DNA of 64,000 nucleotides from Phytophthora quininea (lineage: Eukaryota > Oomycota > Peronosporomycetes > Peronosporales > Peronosporaceae). Below, piece by piece: positions 11,221-23,274 of this stretch. The stretch spans positions 1-64,000 of the forward strand of contig JAAVTG010000644.1 of the NCBI GenBank assembly GCA_011947345.1, given 5' to 3'. The notes under the pieces are model-generated. The model was not told the origin of the DNA. It saw only the letters and a list, made by a program, of their open reading frames with translations, and ran no database searches. The position numbers and the translations under genes are program-made. How positions within the stretch are numbered: position 1 is the first letter of the stretch; each line of letters opens with the position of its first letter.

Positions 11221-13736
11221 AGAGTGGGGATAGTCCCGTCTGGTTCAGTAGAAGCTCAGGTATTTGTAACCAGTCAATGACTGAGGGGAGCACAATTTCG
11301 TTGCAACTACGCTCGTCGACCATGATGCGGAAACACTGGTTATTGAACGCTACTTGGTACAGCTCCGAGACCCCAAAAATGTCTTCGGTAGCGTGCCGCT
11401 CGCGCTCCTGTGGGACGCGTCCCAGGGGCCGTCGTTCCGGCGACCTACGTAGATACCTCGATGAAGAGTAGTGAGATGTAAGTCCGTGTCCATATTGCTC
11501 TCAGTACATAGTAATCATAACATCAGCTGGCTGGAATGGCTCGTACGCAATCAATGATTCTAGATCCCACTCTCGCTTACATACTTTAAATGGAAACTTG
11601 TAATGTCCGATCTAACAACAACAGAGGAAAGCCCCTCCCCTCCCCCAACGAATAGCCGAGTCACACGACCAGCGCCACACAGCAGTTTGCTTTGGTCCTT
11701 CACGGCCGCCCACTTCTTCCAGTGCCTGTGCTTGAGGTGCAGCTCCACGTGCCGTAGGACCGTGTGGTGGTCCAGCCACTTGTCGTGGAGCGGCACGCGA
11801 AGCTGTAGTGCCACCTCCGGCGTGTTGGTCTCCGCGCCCGCCGGCGCTGTCTCAAACTTGATATCGAACACGCGGAGGTGGCGCTGGACGTCGACCCACA
11901 GCGAGCCGATGGCGCCGTTGCGGCGCTTGGGCGGTGCGTGGGCCGACGTCCCGAGCGGCGAGTTGAGCAGCCGCGTGGCCGGCTCGTCCTCGCGCTCCCG
12001 CCAGTGCGCTGCGTCGACTCGGTGTCGCGCGTCGGTATCTGCCGGAGCTGCACGCGGGCGATGCGCTGGATGGCAGGGTCGGTCGAGTTCAGCATCTGCC
12101 ACCCGTACGCCACCCGCAGCGCCGCGTGCAGCTCCGTCAGCGGCAGGATCCCCAAGCCGCCGCGCGACACCGGCGCGTAGAAGAACTCGGCCGTGGCGGA
12201 GGCCGCCACGCGAAGCAGGTGCCGAAGGCTGCGCACGAGGTGGCGGTCGAACCCTTCCAGTTGCTGCTGGAAGGGGCGAAGGTGGCGAAGGGCGTACTTC
12301 ACTCGAGGTAGAGGTACGTCTTCACCGCCTTCACCACCTGCCACGGCGCCAGCCCCGACTGCAGCAGCGGCGTCACGTCGTCCTCGAGCTTCTTGAGTGC
12401 AGGCGCGAGCTCGACGCGACGCGACGGCGCACGTGGTCGAAGCCGTCGCCGATCCCCAGGTACGCGTACGAGGCGCTCATGGGGAGCGAGGGGATCGGCG
12501 ACCTGTCTGGCTGCAGCCCGAGATCCTCCGCCTATCCCCAAGTTCCGGCTCTGTGATACCAGCTTCTCCGCTGAAAGTCGCCTGAAGGGTATCGCCAGCG
12601 GTAATAGTCGCGGCGTGAGCCTTACGTTGGATAGACACCATAATCAACACCCCGTACTATCTATGTGCGCCCTACTACCTAAGTATGTGTCCATTTGGAT
12701 CTACTTTAAGACTGCCGCTATGTGTGTTTCAAATATTTAGAGTGCATGCACTTGTATTGGCTACGTGAACGATTGTTGTCAACCGACAGCCTGCCGTCGT
12801 TTGTGACGCGCTGACTGGGGGGCTGTCGCATCATCATTGCGGTTGTTGGTGTGAGCTCAATGCGGTAACATGTATCGCTGTAACATATGCCGATCCCCAA
12901 ATATATGTTTATATGTCATAGACAACGCAAACAGCTCCGACTTGATGTGGACACCCCACCGATCTCCGACTAGCGTAGATGGCTTCCGTCTCGGACCTTC
13001 TCTCCCCCGTAGCCCTATTCAACGTTAATACCGAACACCCTAAAATATGTAACTTTATAGCATGTATTCTTGTCAGGCTAATCGGTACGCTCCCGAAGGC
13101 GTTCTTCAGGTTGTACCACACGACGTGCAGCTCGCGGCTCTTGCGCCTCGCTTGGTCAACCATCGTGGCCGCGAGGAAGTTGTGTTCCCCGCAGCCGTTG
13201 GCCGAGCGAAAGCCCTCCTGTGCCTCCGCATGCCGTTCGTTCCGGTCTAGTCATCTCGTGAACCTGCGCGCGAGTGCACCGGCGTACAGTTTGTAGATGG
13301 CTTGCTGGAGGCAGATGGGCCTCCAGTTCGCCGGGTCCTCGCGCGAGCCCTTCTTGTAGAGCAGCCTGACCACATCGACACCCTCCCTTTAGTGACATGC
13401 ATATTTAGCCTACGTTTTACGTTACGGAGAGGTTACTAACTGGTAATAAAAGAACTATTCTGTTCTAATCAGTGTGGAAACTGGTTTCCACTGTTGGCGG
13501 GGTCTTTTCACATTCATTTTTGGAACGTCCGGGCGGACGCCTGGCTTGCTAGCGTCCTTCGGGCGGTCTCCGAGGGCTTTCACCGTCCCCGCGAGGCCAA
13601 CAACTACCAACTTGTAAGGCGCACATAGATAGTACGGGGTGTTGATTATGGTGTCTATCCAACGTAAGGCTCACGCCGCGACTATTACCGCTGGCGATAC
13701 CCTTCAGGCGACTTTCAGCGTAGAAGCTGGCACCAC
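11221..13736 (-). repeat. Inverted array unit 6 (B5 + A6)
   Basis: B5 is 11221-12548 and A6 12549-13736. The IR at the right end is the 'cacc + gtag' type. A6 lacks two C residues in the ccccactg tract near 13490. Confidence 0.9.
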
Positions 13737-16249
13737 AGAGTGGGGATAGTCCCGTCTGGTTCAGTAGAAGCTCAGGTATTTGTAACCAGTCAATGACTGA
13801 GGGGAGCACAATTTCGTTGCAACTACGCTCGTCGACCATGATGCGGAAACACTGGTTATTGAACGCTACTTGGTACAGCTCCGAGACCCCAAAAATGTCT
13901 TCGGTAGCGTGCCGCTCGCGCTCCTGTGGGACGCGTCCCAGGGGCCGTCGTTCCGGCGACCTACGTAGATACCTCGATGAAGAGTAGTGAGATGTAAGTC
14001 CGTGTCCATATTGCTCTCAGTACATAGTAATCATAACATCAGCTGGCTGGAATGGCTCGTACGCAATCAATGATTCTAGATCCCACTCTCGCTTACATAC
14101 TTTAAATGGAAACTTGTAATGTCCGATCTAACAACAACAGAGGAAAGCCCCTCCCCTCCCCCAACGAATAGCCGAGTCACACGACCAGCGCCACACAGCA
14201 GTTTGCTTTGGTCCTTCACGGCCGCCCACTTCTTCCAGTGCCTGTGCTTGAGGTGCAGCTCCACGTGCCGTAGGACCGTGTGGTGGTCCAGCCACTTGTC
14301 GTGGAGCGGCACGCGAAGCTGTAGTGCCACCTCCGGCGTGTTGGTCTCCGCGCCCGCCGGCGCTGTCTCAAACTTGATATCGAACACGCGGAGGTGGCGC
14401 TGGACGTCGACCCACAGCGAGCCGATGGCGCCGTTGCGGCGCTTGGGCGGTGCGTGGGCCGACGTCCCGAGCGGCGAGTTGAGCAGCCGCGTGGCCGGCT
14501 CGTCCTCGCGCTCCCGCCAGTGCGCTGCGTCGACTCGGTGTCGCGCGTCGGTATCTGCCGGAGCTGCACGCGGGCGATGCGCTGGATGGCAGGGTCGGTC
14601 GAGTTCAGCATCTGCCACCCGTACGCCACCCGCAGCGCCGCGTGCAGCTCCGTCAGCGGCAGGATCCCCGCCGCCGCGCGACACCGGCGCGTAGAAGAAC
14701 TCGGCCGTGGCGGAGGCCGCCACGCGAAGCAGGTGCCGAAGGCTGCGCACGAGGTGGCGGTCGAACCCTTCCAGTTGCTGCTGGAAGGGGCGAAGGTGGC
14801 GAAGGGCGTACTTCACTCGAGGTAGAGGTACGTCTTCACCGCCTTCACCACCTGCCACGGCGCCAGCCCCGACTGCAGCAGCGGCGTCACGTCGTCCTCG
14901 AGCTTCTTGAGTGCAGGCGCGAGCTCGACGCGACGCGACGGCGCACGTGGTCGAAGCCGTCGCCGATCCCCAGGTACGCGTACGAGGCGCTCATGGGGAG
15001 CGAGGGGATCGGCGACCTGTCTGGCTGCAGCCCGAGATCCTCCGCCTATCCCCAAGTTCCGGCTCTGTGATACCAGCTTCTCCGCTGAAAGTCGCCTGAA
15101 GGGTATCGCCAGCGGTAATAGTCGCGGCGTGAGCCTTACGTTGGATAGACACCATAATCAACACCCCGTACTATCTATGTGCGCCCTACTACCTAAGTAT
15201 GTGTCCATTTGGATCTACTTTAAGACTGCCGCTATGTGTGTTTCAAATATTTAGAGTGCATGCACTTGTATTGGCTACGTGAACGATTGTTGTCAACCGA
15301 CAGCCTGCCGTCGTTTGTGACGCGCTGACTGGGGGGCTGTCGCATCATCATTGCGGTTGTTGGTGTGAGCTCAATGCGGTAACATGTATCGCTGTAACAT
15401 ATGCCGATCCCCAAATATATGTTTATATGTCATAGACAACGCAAACAGCTCCGACTTGATGTGGACACCCCACCGATCTCCGACTAGCGTAGATGGCTTC
15501 CGTCTCGGACCTTCTCTCCCCGTAGCCCTATTCAACGTTAATACCGAACACCCTAAAATATGTAACTTTATAGCATGTATTCTTGTCAGGCTAATCGGTA
15601 CGCTCCCGAAGGCGTTCTTCAGGTTGTACCACACGACGTGCAGCTCGCGGCTCTTGCGCCTCGCTTGGTCAACCATCGTGGCCGCGAGGAAGTTGTGTTC
15701 CCGCAGCCGTTGGCCGAGCGAAAGCCCTCCTGTGCCTCCGCATGCCGTTCGTTCCGGTCTAGTCATCTCGTGAACCTGCGCGCGAGTGCACCGGCGTACA
15801 GTTTGTAGATGGCTTGCTGGAGGCAGATGGGCCTCCAGTTCGCCGGGTCCTCGCGCGAGCCCTTCTTGTAGAGCAGCCTGACCACATCGACACCCTCCCT
15901 TAGTGACATGCATATTTAGCCTACGTTTTACGTTACGGAGAGGTTACTAACTGGTAATAAAAAGAACTATTCTGTTCTAATCAGTGTGGAAACTGGTTTC
16001 CCACTGTTGGCGGGGTCTTTTCACATTCATTTTGGAACGTCCGGGCGGACGCCTGGCTTGCTAGCGTCCTTCGGGCGGTCTCCGAGGGCTTTCACCGTCC
16101 CTCGCGAGGCCAACAACTACCAACTTGTAAGGCGCACATAGATAGTACGGGGTGTTGATTATGGTGTCTATCCAACGTAAGGCTCACGCCGCGACTATTA
16201 CCGCTGGCGATACCCTTCAGGCGACTTTCAGCGTAGAAGCTGGCACCAC
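13737..16249 (-). repeat. Inverted array unit 7 (B6 + A7)
   Basis: B6 is 13737-15062 and A7 15063-16249. A7 has lost one base in the cccc tract near 15701 and one T near 15900. The latter fuses two otherwise separate relic frames. Confidence 0.9.
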
Positions 16250-18768
16250 AGAGTGGGGATAGTCCCGTCTGGTTCAGTAGAAGCTCAGGTATTTGTAACC
16301 AGTCAATGACTGAGGGGAGCACAATTTCGTTGCAACTACGCTCGTCGACCATGATGCGGAAACACTGGTTATTGAACGCTACTTGGTACAGCTCCGAGAC
16401 CCCAAAAATGTCTTCGGTAGCGTGCCGCTCGCGCTCCTGTGGGACGCGTCCCAGGGGCCGTCGTTCCGGCGACCTACGTAGATACCTCGATGAAGAGTAG
16501 TGAGATGTAAGTCCGTGTCCATATTGCTCTCAGTACATAGTAATCATAACATCAGCTGGCTGGAATGGCTCGTACGCAATCAATGATTCTAGATCCCACT
16601 CTCGCTTACATACTTTAAATGGAAACTTGTAATGTCCGATCTAACAACAACAGAGGAAAGCCCCTCCCCTCCCCCAACGAATAGCCGAGTCACACGACCA
16701 GCGCCACACAGCAGTTTGCTTTGGTCCTTCACGGCCGCCCACTTCTTCCAGTGCCTGTGCTTGAGGTGCAGCTCCACGTGCCGTAGGACCGTGTGGTGGT
16801 CCAGCCACTTGTCGTGGAGCGGCACGCGAAGCTGTAGTGCCACCTCCGGCGTGTTGGTCTCCGCGCCCGCCGGCGCTGTCTCAAACTTGATATCGAACAC
16901 GCGGAGGTGGCGCTGGACGTCGACCCACAGCGAGCCGATGGCGCCGTTGCGGCGCTTGGGCGGTGCGTGGGCCGACGTCCCGAGCGGCGAGTTGAGCAGC
17001 CGCGTGGCCGGCTCGTCCTCGCGCTCCCGCCAGTGCGCTGCGTCGACTCGGTGTCGCGCGTCGGTATCTGCCGGAGCTGCACGCGGGCGATGCGCTGGAT
17101 GGCAGGGTCGGTCGAGTTCAGCATCTGCCACCCGTACGCCACCCGCAGCGCCGCGTGCAGCTCCGTCAGCGGCAGGATCCCCAAGCCGCCGCGCGACACC
17201 GGCGCGTAGAAGAACTCGGCCGTGGCGGAGGCCGCCACGCGAAGCAGGTGCCGAAGGCTGCGCACGAGGTGGCGGTCGAACCCTTCCAGTTGCTGCTGGA
17301 AGGGGCGAAGGTGGCGAAGGGCGTACTTCACTCGAGGTAGAGGTACGTCTTCACCGCCTTCACCACCTGCCACGGCGCCAGCCCCGACTGCAGCAGCGGC
17401 GTCACGTCGTCCTCGAGCTTCTTGAGTGCAGGCGCGAGCTCGACGCGACGCGACGGCGCACGTGGTCGAAGCCGTCGCCGATCCCCAGGTACGCGTACGA
17501 GGCGCTCATGGGGAGCGAGGGGATCGGCGACCTGTCTGGCTGCAGCCCGAGATCCTCCGCCTATCCCCAAGTTCCGGCTCTGTGATACCAGCTTCTCCGC
17601 TGAAAGTCGCCTGAAGGGTATCGCCAGCGGTAATAGTCGCGGCGTGAGCCTTACGTTGGATAGACACCATAATCAACACCCCGTACTATCTATGTGCGCC
17701 CTACTACCTAAGTATGTGTCCATTTGGATCTACTTTAAGACTGCCGCTATGTGTGTTTCAAATATTTAGAGTGCATGCACTTGTATTGGCTACGTGAACG
17801 ATTGTTGTCAACCGACAGCCTGCCGTCGTTTGTGACGCGCTGACTGGGGGGCTGTCGCATCATCATTGCGGTTGTTGGTGTGAGCTCAATGCGGTAACAT
17901 GTATCGCTGTAACATATGCCGATCCCCAAATATATGTTTATATGTCATAGACAACGCAAACAGCTCCGACTTGATGTGGACACCCCACCGATCTCCGACT
18001 AGCGTAGATGGCTTCCGTCTCGGACCTTCTCTCCCCGTAGCCCTATTCAACGTTAATACCGAACACCCTAAAATATGTAACTTTATAGCATGTATTCTTG
18101 TCAGGCTAATCGGTACGCTCCCGAAGGCGTTCTTCAGGTTGTACCACACGACGTGCAGCTCGCGGCTCTTGCGCCTCGCTTGGTCAACCATCGTGGCCGC
18201 GAGGAAGTTGTGTTCCCCGCAGCCGTTGGCCGAGCGAAAGCCCTCCTGTGCCTCCGCATGCCGTTCGTTCCGGTCTAGTCATCTCGTGAACCTGCGCGCG
18301 AGTGCACCGGCGTACAGTTTGTAGATGGCTTGCTGGAGGCAGATGGGCCTCCAGTTCGCCGGGTCCTCGCGCGAGCCCTTCTTGTAGAGCAGCCTGACCA
18401 CATCGACACCCTCCCTTTAGTGACATGCATATTTAGCCTACGTTTTACGTTACGGAGAGGTTACTAACTGGTAATAAAAAGAACTATTCTGTTCTAATCA
18501 GTGTGGAAACTGGTTTCCCCACTGTTGGCGGGGTCTTTTCACATTCATTTTGGAACGTCCGGGCGGACGCCTGGCTTGCTAGCGTCCTTCGGGCGGTCTC
18601 CGAGGGCTTTCACCGTCCCCTCGCGAGGCCAACAACTACCAACTTGTAAGGCGCACATAGATAGTACGGGGTGTTGATTATGGTGTCTATCCAACGTAAG
18701 GCTCACGCCGCGACTATTACCGCTGGCGATACCCTTCAGGCGACTTTCAGCGTAGAAGCTGGCACCAC
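16250..18768 (-). repeat. Inverted array unit 8 (B7 + A8)
   Basis: B7 is 16250-17577 and A8 17578-18768. It is the cleanest inverted copy, with no large indel against unit 6 by eye. Confidence 0.9.
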
Positions 18769-21287
18769 AGAGTGGGGATAGTCCCGTCTGGTTCAGTAGA
18801 AGCTCAGGTATTTGTAACCAGTCAATGACTGAGGGAGCACAATTTCGTTGCAACTACGCTCGTCGACCATGATGCGGAAACACTGGTTATTGAACGCTAC
18901 TTGGTACAGCTCCGAGACCCCAAAAATGTCTTCGGTAGCGTGCCGCTCGCGCTCCTGTGGGACGCGTCCCAGGGGCCGTCGTTCCGGCGACCTACGTAGA
19001 TACCTCGATGAAGAGTAGTGAGATGTAAGTCCGTGTCCATATTGCTCTCAGTACATAGTAATCATAACATCAGCTGGCTGGAATGGCTCGTACGCAATCA
19101 ATGATTCTAGATCCCACTCGCTTACATACTTTAAATGGAAACTTGTAATGTCCGATCTAACAACAACAGAGGAAAGCCCCTCCCCTCCCCCAACGAATAG
19201 CCGAGTCACACGACCAGCGCCACACAGCAGTTTGCTTTGGTCCTTCACGGCCGCCCACTTCTTCCAGTGCCTGTGCTTGAGGTGCAGCTCCACGTGCCGT
19301 AGGACCGTGTGGTGGTCCAGCCACTTGTCGTGGAGCGGCACGCGAAGCTGTAGTGCCACCTCCGGCGTGTTGGTCTCCGCGCCCGCCGGCGCTGTCTCAA
19401 ACTTGATATCGAACACGCGGAGGTGGCGCTGGACGTCGACCCACAGCGAGCCGATGGCGCCGTTGCGGCGCTTGGGCGGTGCGTGGGCCGACGTCCCGAG
19501 CGGCGAGTTGAGCAGCCGCGTGGCCGGCTCGTCCTCGCGCTCCCGCCAGTGCGCTGCGTCGACTCGGTGTCGCGCGTCGGTATCTGCCGGAGCTGCACGC
19601 GGGCGATGCGCTGGATGGCAGGGTCGGTCGAGTTCAGCATCTGCCACCCGTACGCCACCCGCAGCGCCGCGTGCAGCTCCGTCAGCGGCAGGATCCCCAA
19701 GCCGCCGCGCGACACCGGCGCGTAGAAGAACTCGGCCGTGGCGGAGGCCGCCACGCGAAGCAGGTGCCGAAGGCTGCGCACGAGGTGGCGGTCGAACCCT
19801 TCCAGTTGCTGCTGGAAGGGGCGAAGGTGGCGAAGGGCGTACTTCACTCGAGGTAGAGGTACGTCTTCACCGCCTTCACCACCTGCCACGGCGCCAGCCC
19901 CGACTGCAGCAGCGGCGTCACGTCGTCCTCGAGCTTCTTGAGTGCAGGCGCGAGCTCGACGCGACGCGACGGCGCACGTGGTCGAAGCCGTCGCCGATCC
20001 CCAGGTACGCGTACGAGGCGCTCATGGGGAGCGAGGGGATCGGCGACCTGTCTGGCTGCAGCCCGAGATCCTCCGCCTATCCCCAAGTTCCGGCTCTGTG
20101 ATACCAGCTTCTCCGCTGAAAGTCGCCTGAAGGGTATCGCCAGCGGTAATAGTCGCGGCGTGAGCCTTACGTTGGATAGACACCATAATCAACACCCCGT
20201 ACTATCTATGTGCGCCCTACTACCTAAGTATGTGTCCATTTGGATCTACTTTAAGACTGCCGCTATGTGTGTTTCAAATATTTAGAGTGCATGCACTTGT
20301 ATTGGCTACGTGAACGATTGTTGTCAACCGACAGCCTGCCGTCGTTTGTGACACGCTGACTGGGGGGCTGTCGCATCATCATTGCGGTTGTTGGTGTGAG
20401 CTCAATGCGGTAACATGTATCGCTGTAACATATGCCGATCCCCAAATATATGTTTATATGTCATAGACAACGCAAACAGCTCCGACTTGATGTGGACACC
20501 CCACCGATCTCCGACTAGCGTAGATGGCTTCCGTCTCGGACCTTCTCTCCCCCGTAGCCCTATTCAACGTTAATACCGAACACCCTAAAATATGTAACTT
20601 TATAGCATGTATTCTTGTCAGGCTAATCGGTACGCTCCCGAAGGCGTTCTTCAGGTTGTACCACACGACGTGCAGCTCGCGGCTCTTGCGCCTCGCTTGG
20701 TCAACCATCGTGGCCGCGAGGAAGTTGTGTTCCCCGCAGCCGTTGGCCGAGCGAAAGCCCTCCTGTGCCTCCGCATGCCGTTCGTTCCGGTCTAGTCATC
20801 TCGTGAACCTGCGCGCGAGTGCACCGGCGTACAGTTTGTAGATGGCTTGCTGGAGGCAGATGGGCCTCCAGTTCGCCGGGTCCTCGCGCGAGCCCTTCTT
20901 GTAGAGCAGCCTGACCACATCGACACCCTCCCTTTAGTGACATGCATATTTAGCCTACGTTTTACGTTACGGAGAGGTTACTAACTGGTAATAAAAGAAC
21001 TATTCTGTTCTAATCAGTGTGGAAACTGGTTTCCCCACTGTTGGCGGGTCTTTTCACATTCATTTTTGAACGTCCGGGCGGACGCCTGGCTTGCTAGCGT
21101 CCTTCGGGCGGTCTCCGAGGGCTTTCACCGTCCCCTCGCGAGGCCAACAACTACCAACTTGTAAGGCGCACATAGATAGTACGGGGTGTCGATTATGGTG
21201 TCTATCCAACGTAAGGCTCACGCCGCGACTATTACCGCTGGCGATACCCTTCAGGCGACTTTCAGCGTAGAAGCTGGTATCACAGAG
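18769..21287 (-). repeat. Inverted array unit 9 (B8 + A9)
   Basis: B8 is 18769-20093 and A9 20094-21287. B8 lacks two bases of the ctctcgc tract near 19118. The A9 terminal IR (21165-21287) is the hybrid 'gtag + tatc' type found nowhere else in the array, and after it the B orientation returns to +. Confidence 0.9.
21165..21287 (-). repeat. Switch-point IR 2, reciprocal hybrid type (gtag + tatc)
   Basis: The A-facing side carries gtag and the B-facing side tatc, a combination seen only here. It joins A(-) to B(+). Distance to switch point 1 is about 12.57 kb, or five unit lengths. Confidence 0.8.
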
Positions 21288-22600
21288 CCGGAACTTGGGG
21301 ATAGGCGGAGGATCTCGGGCTGCAGCCAGACAGGTCGCCGATCCCCTCGCTCCCCATGAGCGCCTCGTACGCGTACCTGGGGATCGGCGACGGCTTCGAC
21401 CACGTGCGCCGTCGCGTCGCGTCGAGCTCGCGCCTGCACTCAAGAAGCTCGAGGACGACGTGACGCCGCTGCTGCAGTCGGGGCTGGCGCCGTGGCAGGT
21501 GGTGAAGGCGGTGAAGACGTACCTCTACCTCGAGTGAAGTACGCCCTTCGCCACCTTCGCCCCTTCCAGCAGCAACTGGAAGGGTTCGACCGCCACCTCG
21601 TGCGCAGCCTTCGGCACCTGCTTCGCGTGGCGGCCTCCGCCACGGCCGAGTTCTTCTACGCGCCGGTGTCGCGCGGCGGCTTGGGATCCTGCCGCTGACG
21701 GAGCTGCACGCGGCGCTGCGGGTGGCGTACGGGTGGCAGATGCTGAACTCGACCGACCCTGCCATCCAGCGCATCGCCCGCGTGCAGCTCCGGCAGATAC
21801 CGACGCGCGACACCGAGTCGACGCAGCGCACTGGCGGGAGCGCGAGGACGAGCCGGCCACGCGGCTGCTCAACTCGCCGCTCGGGACGTCGGCCCACGCA
21901 CCGCCCAAGCGCCGCAACGGCGCCATCGGCTCGCTGTGGGTCGACGTCCAGCGCCACCTCCGCGTGTTCGATATCAAGTTTGAGACAGCGCCGGCGGGCG
22001 CGGAGACCAACACGCCGGAGGTGGCACTACAGCTTCGCGTGCCGCTCCACGACAAGTGGCTGGACCACCACACGGTCCTACGGCACGTGGAGCTGCACCT
22101 CAAGCACAGGCACTGGAAGAAGTGGGCGGCCGTGAAGGACCAAAGCAAACTGCTGTGTGGCGCTGGTCGTGTGACTCGGCTATTCGTTGGGGGAGGGAGG
22201 GGCTTTCCTCTGTTGTTGTTAGATCGGACATTACAAGTTTCCATTTAAAGTATGTAAGCGAGAGTGGGATCTAGAATCATTGATTGCGTACGAGCCATTC
22301 CAGCCAGCTGATGTTATGATTACTATGTACTGAGAGCAATATGGACACGGACTTACATCTCACTACTCTTCATCGAGGTATCTACGTAGGTCGCCGGAAC
22401 GACGGCCCCTGGGACGCGTCCCACAGGAGCGCGAGCGGCACGCTACCGAAGACATTTTGGGGTCTCGGAGCTGTACCAAGTAGCGTTCAATAACCAGTGT
22501 TTCCGCATCATGGTCGACGAGCGTAGTTGCAACGAAATTGTGCTCCCTCAGTCATTGACTGGTTACAAATACCTGAGCTTCTACTGAACCAGACGGGACT
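21288..22600 (+). repeat. Terminal array module B9, + orientation
   Basis: This is a B module in the original orientation. It stops at 22600, a few bases before its normal end (the tatcccc stretch), and abuts LINE sequence on the - strand. This is the right edge of the array. Confidence 0.9.
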
Positions 22601-23110
22601 TGAGCACGCCGAGGTTGTCGCGCTGAACTGATATGGTACAGCACCTGCTTGGGTTGGCCACCATGCTGGTCCAGCGTAGGAGTCCGCCACGAGCGCGTGC
22701 TGTCGCTTGATGCCGTCCATTGTGCCGCTGAATATCTTGAGGTCGTTGGCATAAGCTGATGCACCTGGACGGTCGTCCGCAGACAGTTGCGCGCCCGTGG
22801 TGGGCAGCCTCATGAACGCGTGGAGCAGCGGACTGAACAGGTGGGGCTGAGTGGGTAGCCTTGCCCCCCCCCACACACACACACGCTGGTGCACCGGCGC
22901 CGTCATCTCGTTGGCCGCGTTGCCCAAGGTGAAGGGGTGGAGTCGTACAGCCCGCGCCAGCACGTGATGAAGTCGCCTGGCATGCCCATGAGCTTGAGAG
23001 CTTCCCAGAACAGGTCTTGTGGCACGCTCCCGAAGGCTCTCAATAGGTCGTACCACACGACGTGCAGCTCGCGCCAGGTATATCGGCCACCTGGAAGGCC
23101 TTCATGAGCG
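22601..23110 (-). pseudogene. LINE reverse-transcriptase core fragment
   Basis: On the - strand the frames read LHVVWYDLLRAFGSVPQDLF, LKLMGMPGDFIT, YPLSPHLFSPLLHAFM and YANDLKIF, the last at the YxDD active-site position. The first motif overlaps the point where the module A RT fragment stops, and module B resumes downstream of this region. The three pieces are thus consecutive parts of one LINE family. Several frameshifts and a CA microsatellite (22867-22884) interrupt it. It starts exactly where the array ends. Confidence 0.75.
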
Positions 23111-23177
23111 TCCCTTCATTGTCTTTATATACCGACTATTGAAAATTACTTCTTTCCCTGAAACAACATGAAACAAC

Positions 23178-23231
23178 ATTTTTATTAGCCAATAAAAATG
23201 CGCCCTACAAACATTTTATTAGCCAATAAAT
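23178..23231 (+). promoter_or_regulatory. Direct repeat of ttattagccaataaa upstream of the J-domain-like gene
   Basis: Two copies of a ~19-bp sequence containing ttattagccaataaa (near 23182-23196 and 23216-23230) lie just before the gene start at 23275. They contain CCAAT in an AT-rich setting. A promoter role is an inference from position only. Confidence 0.4.
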
Positions 23232-23274
23232 GGCTTTGTAGAAAAACTCATTCAGTCGTAGAAATTGGTCTGAA

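Larger units (their letters stand above)
1..22600. repeat. Tandem array of ~2.51 kb composite units with an internal orientation switch
   Basis: Nine A modules and nine B modules alternate. A runs between two copies, in opposite orientation, of a ~120 bp repeat (seen at 1-119 and 1063-1185); B fills the space to the next A. Unit starts in the + part are 1, 2507, 5017 and 7529, giving periods of 2506-2512. In the inverted part the spacing is 2506-2519. Copies are nearly identical and differ mainly by 1-5 base indels, many in homopolymers. The array probably continues left of the window. It ends at 22600, inside the last few bases of a B module, where it meets a LINE fragment. Open frames in it are relics or shadows: every A copy has the same stop codon in its RT fragment, so amplification followed decay. 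Confidence 0.95.

Noticed and set aside
11603..12556. Long 317-codon frames repeated in the inverted array units (also 16632-17585, 19148-20101)
   Set aside because: They run antisense through the LINE C-terminal relic, are Arg/Ser/Pro-rich and are broken by one-base changes in other copies. GC-rich shadow frames, not genes.
8596..21287. A simple inversion of 12.6 kb between two inverted repeats
   Set aside because: The IRs at both switch points have the same orientation, so one inversion cannot produce the observed module order; an extra flip of A9 would be needed.
1..22600. CRISPR-like or shufflon array
   Set aside because: No spacers or short regular repeats, eukaryotic context, and no recombinase gene linked to the array.
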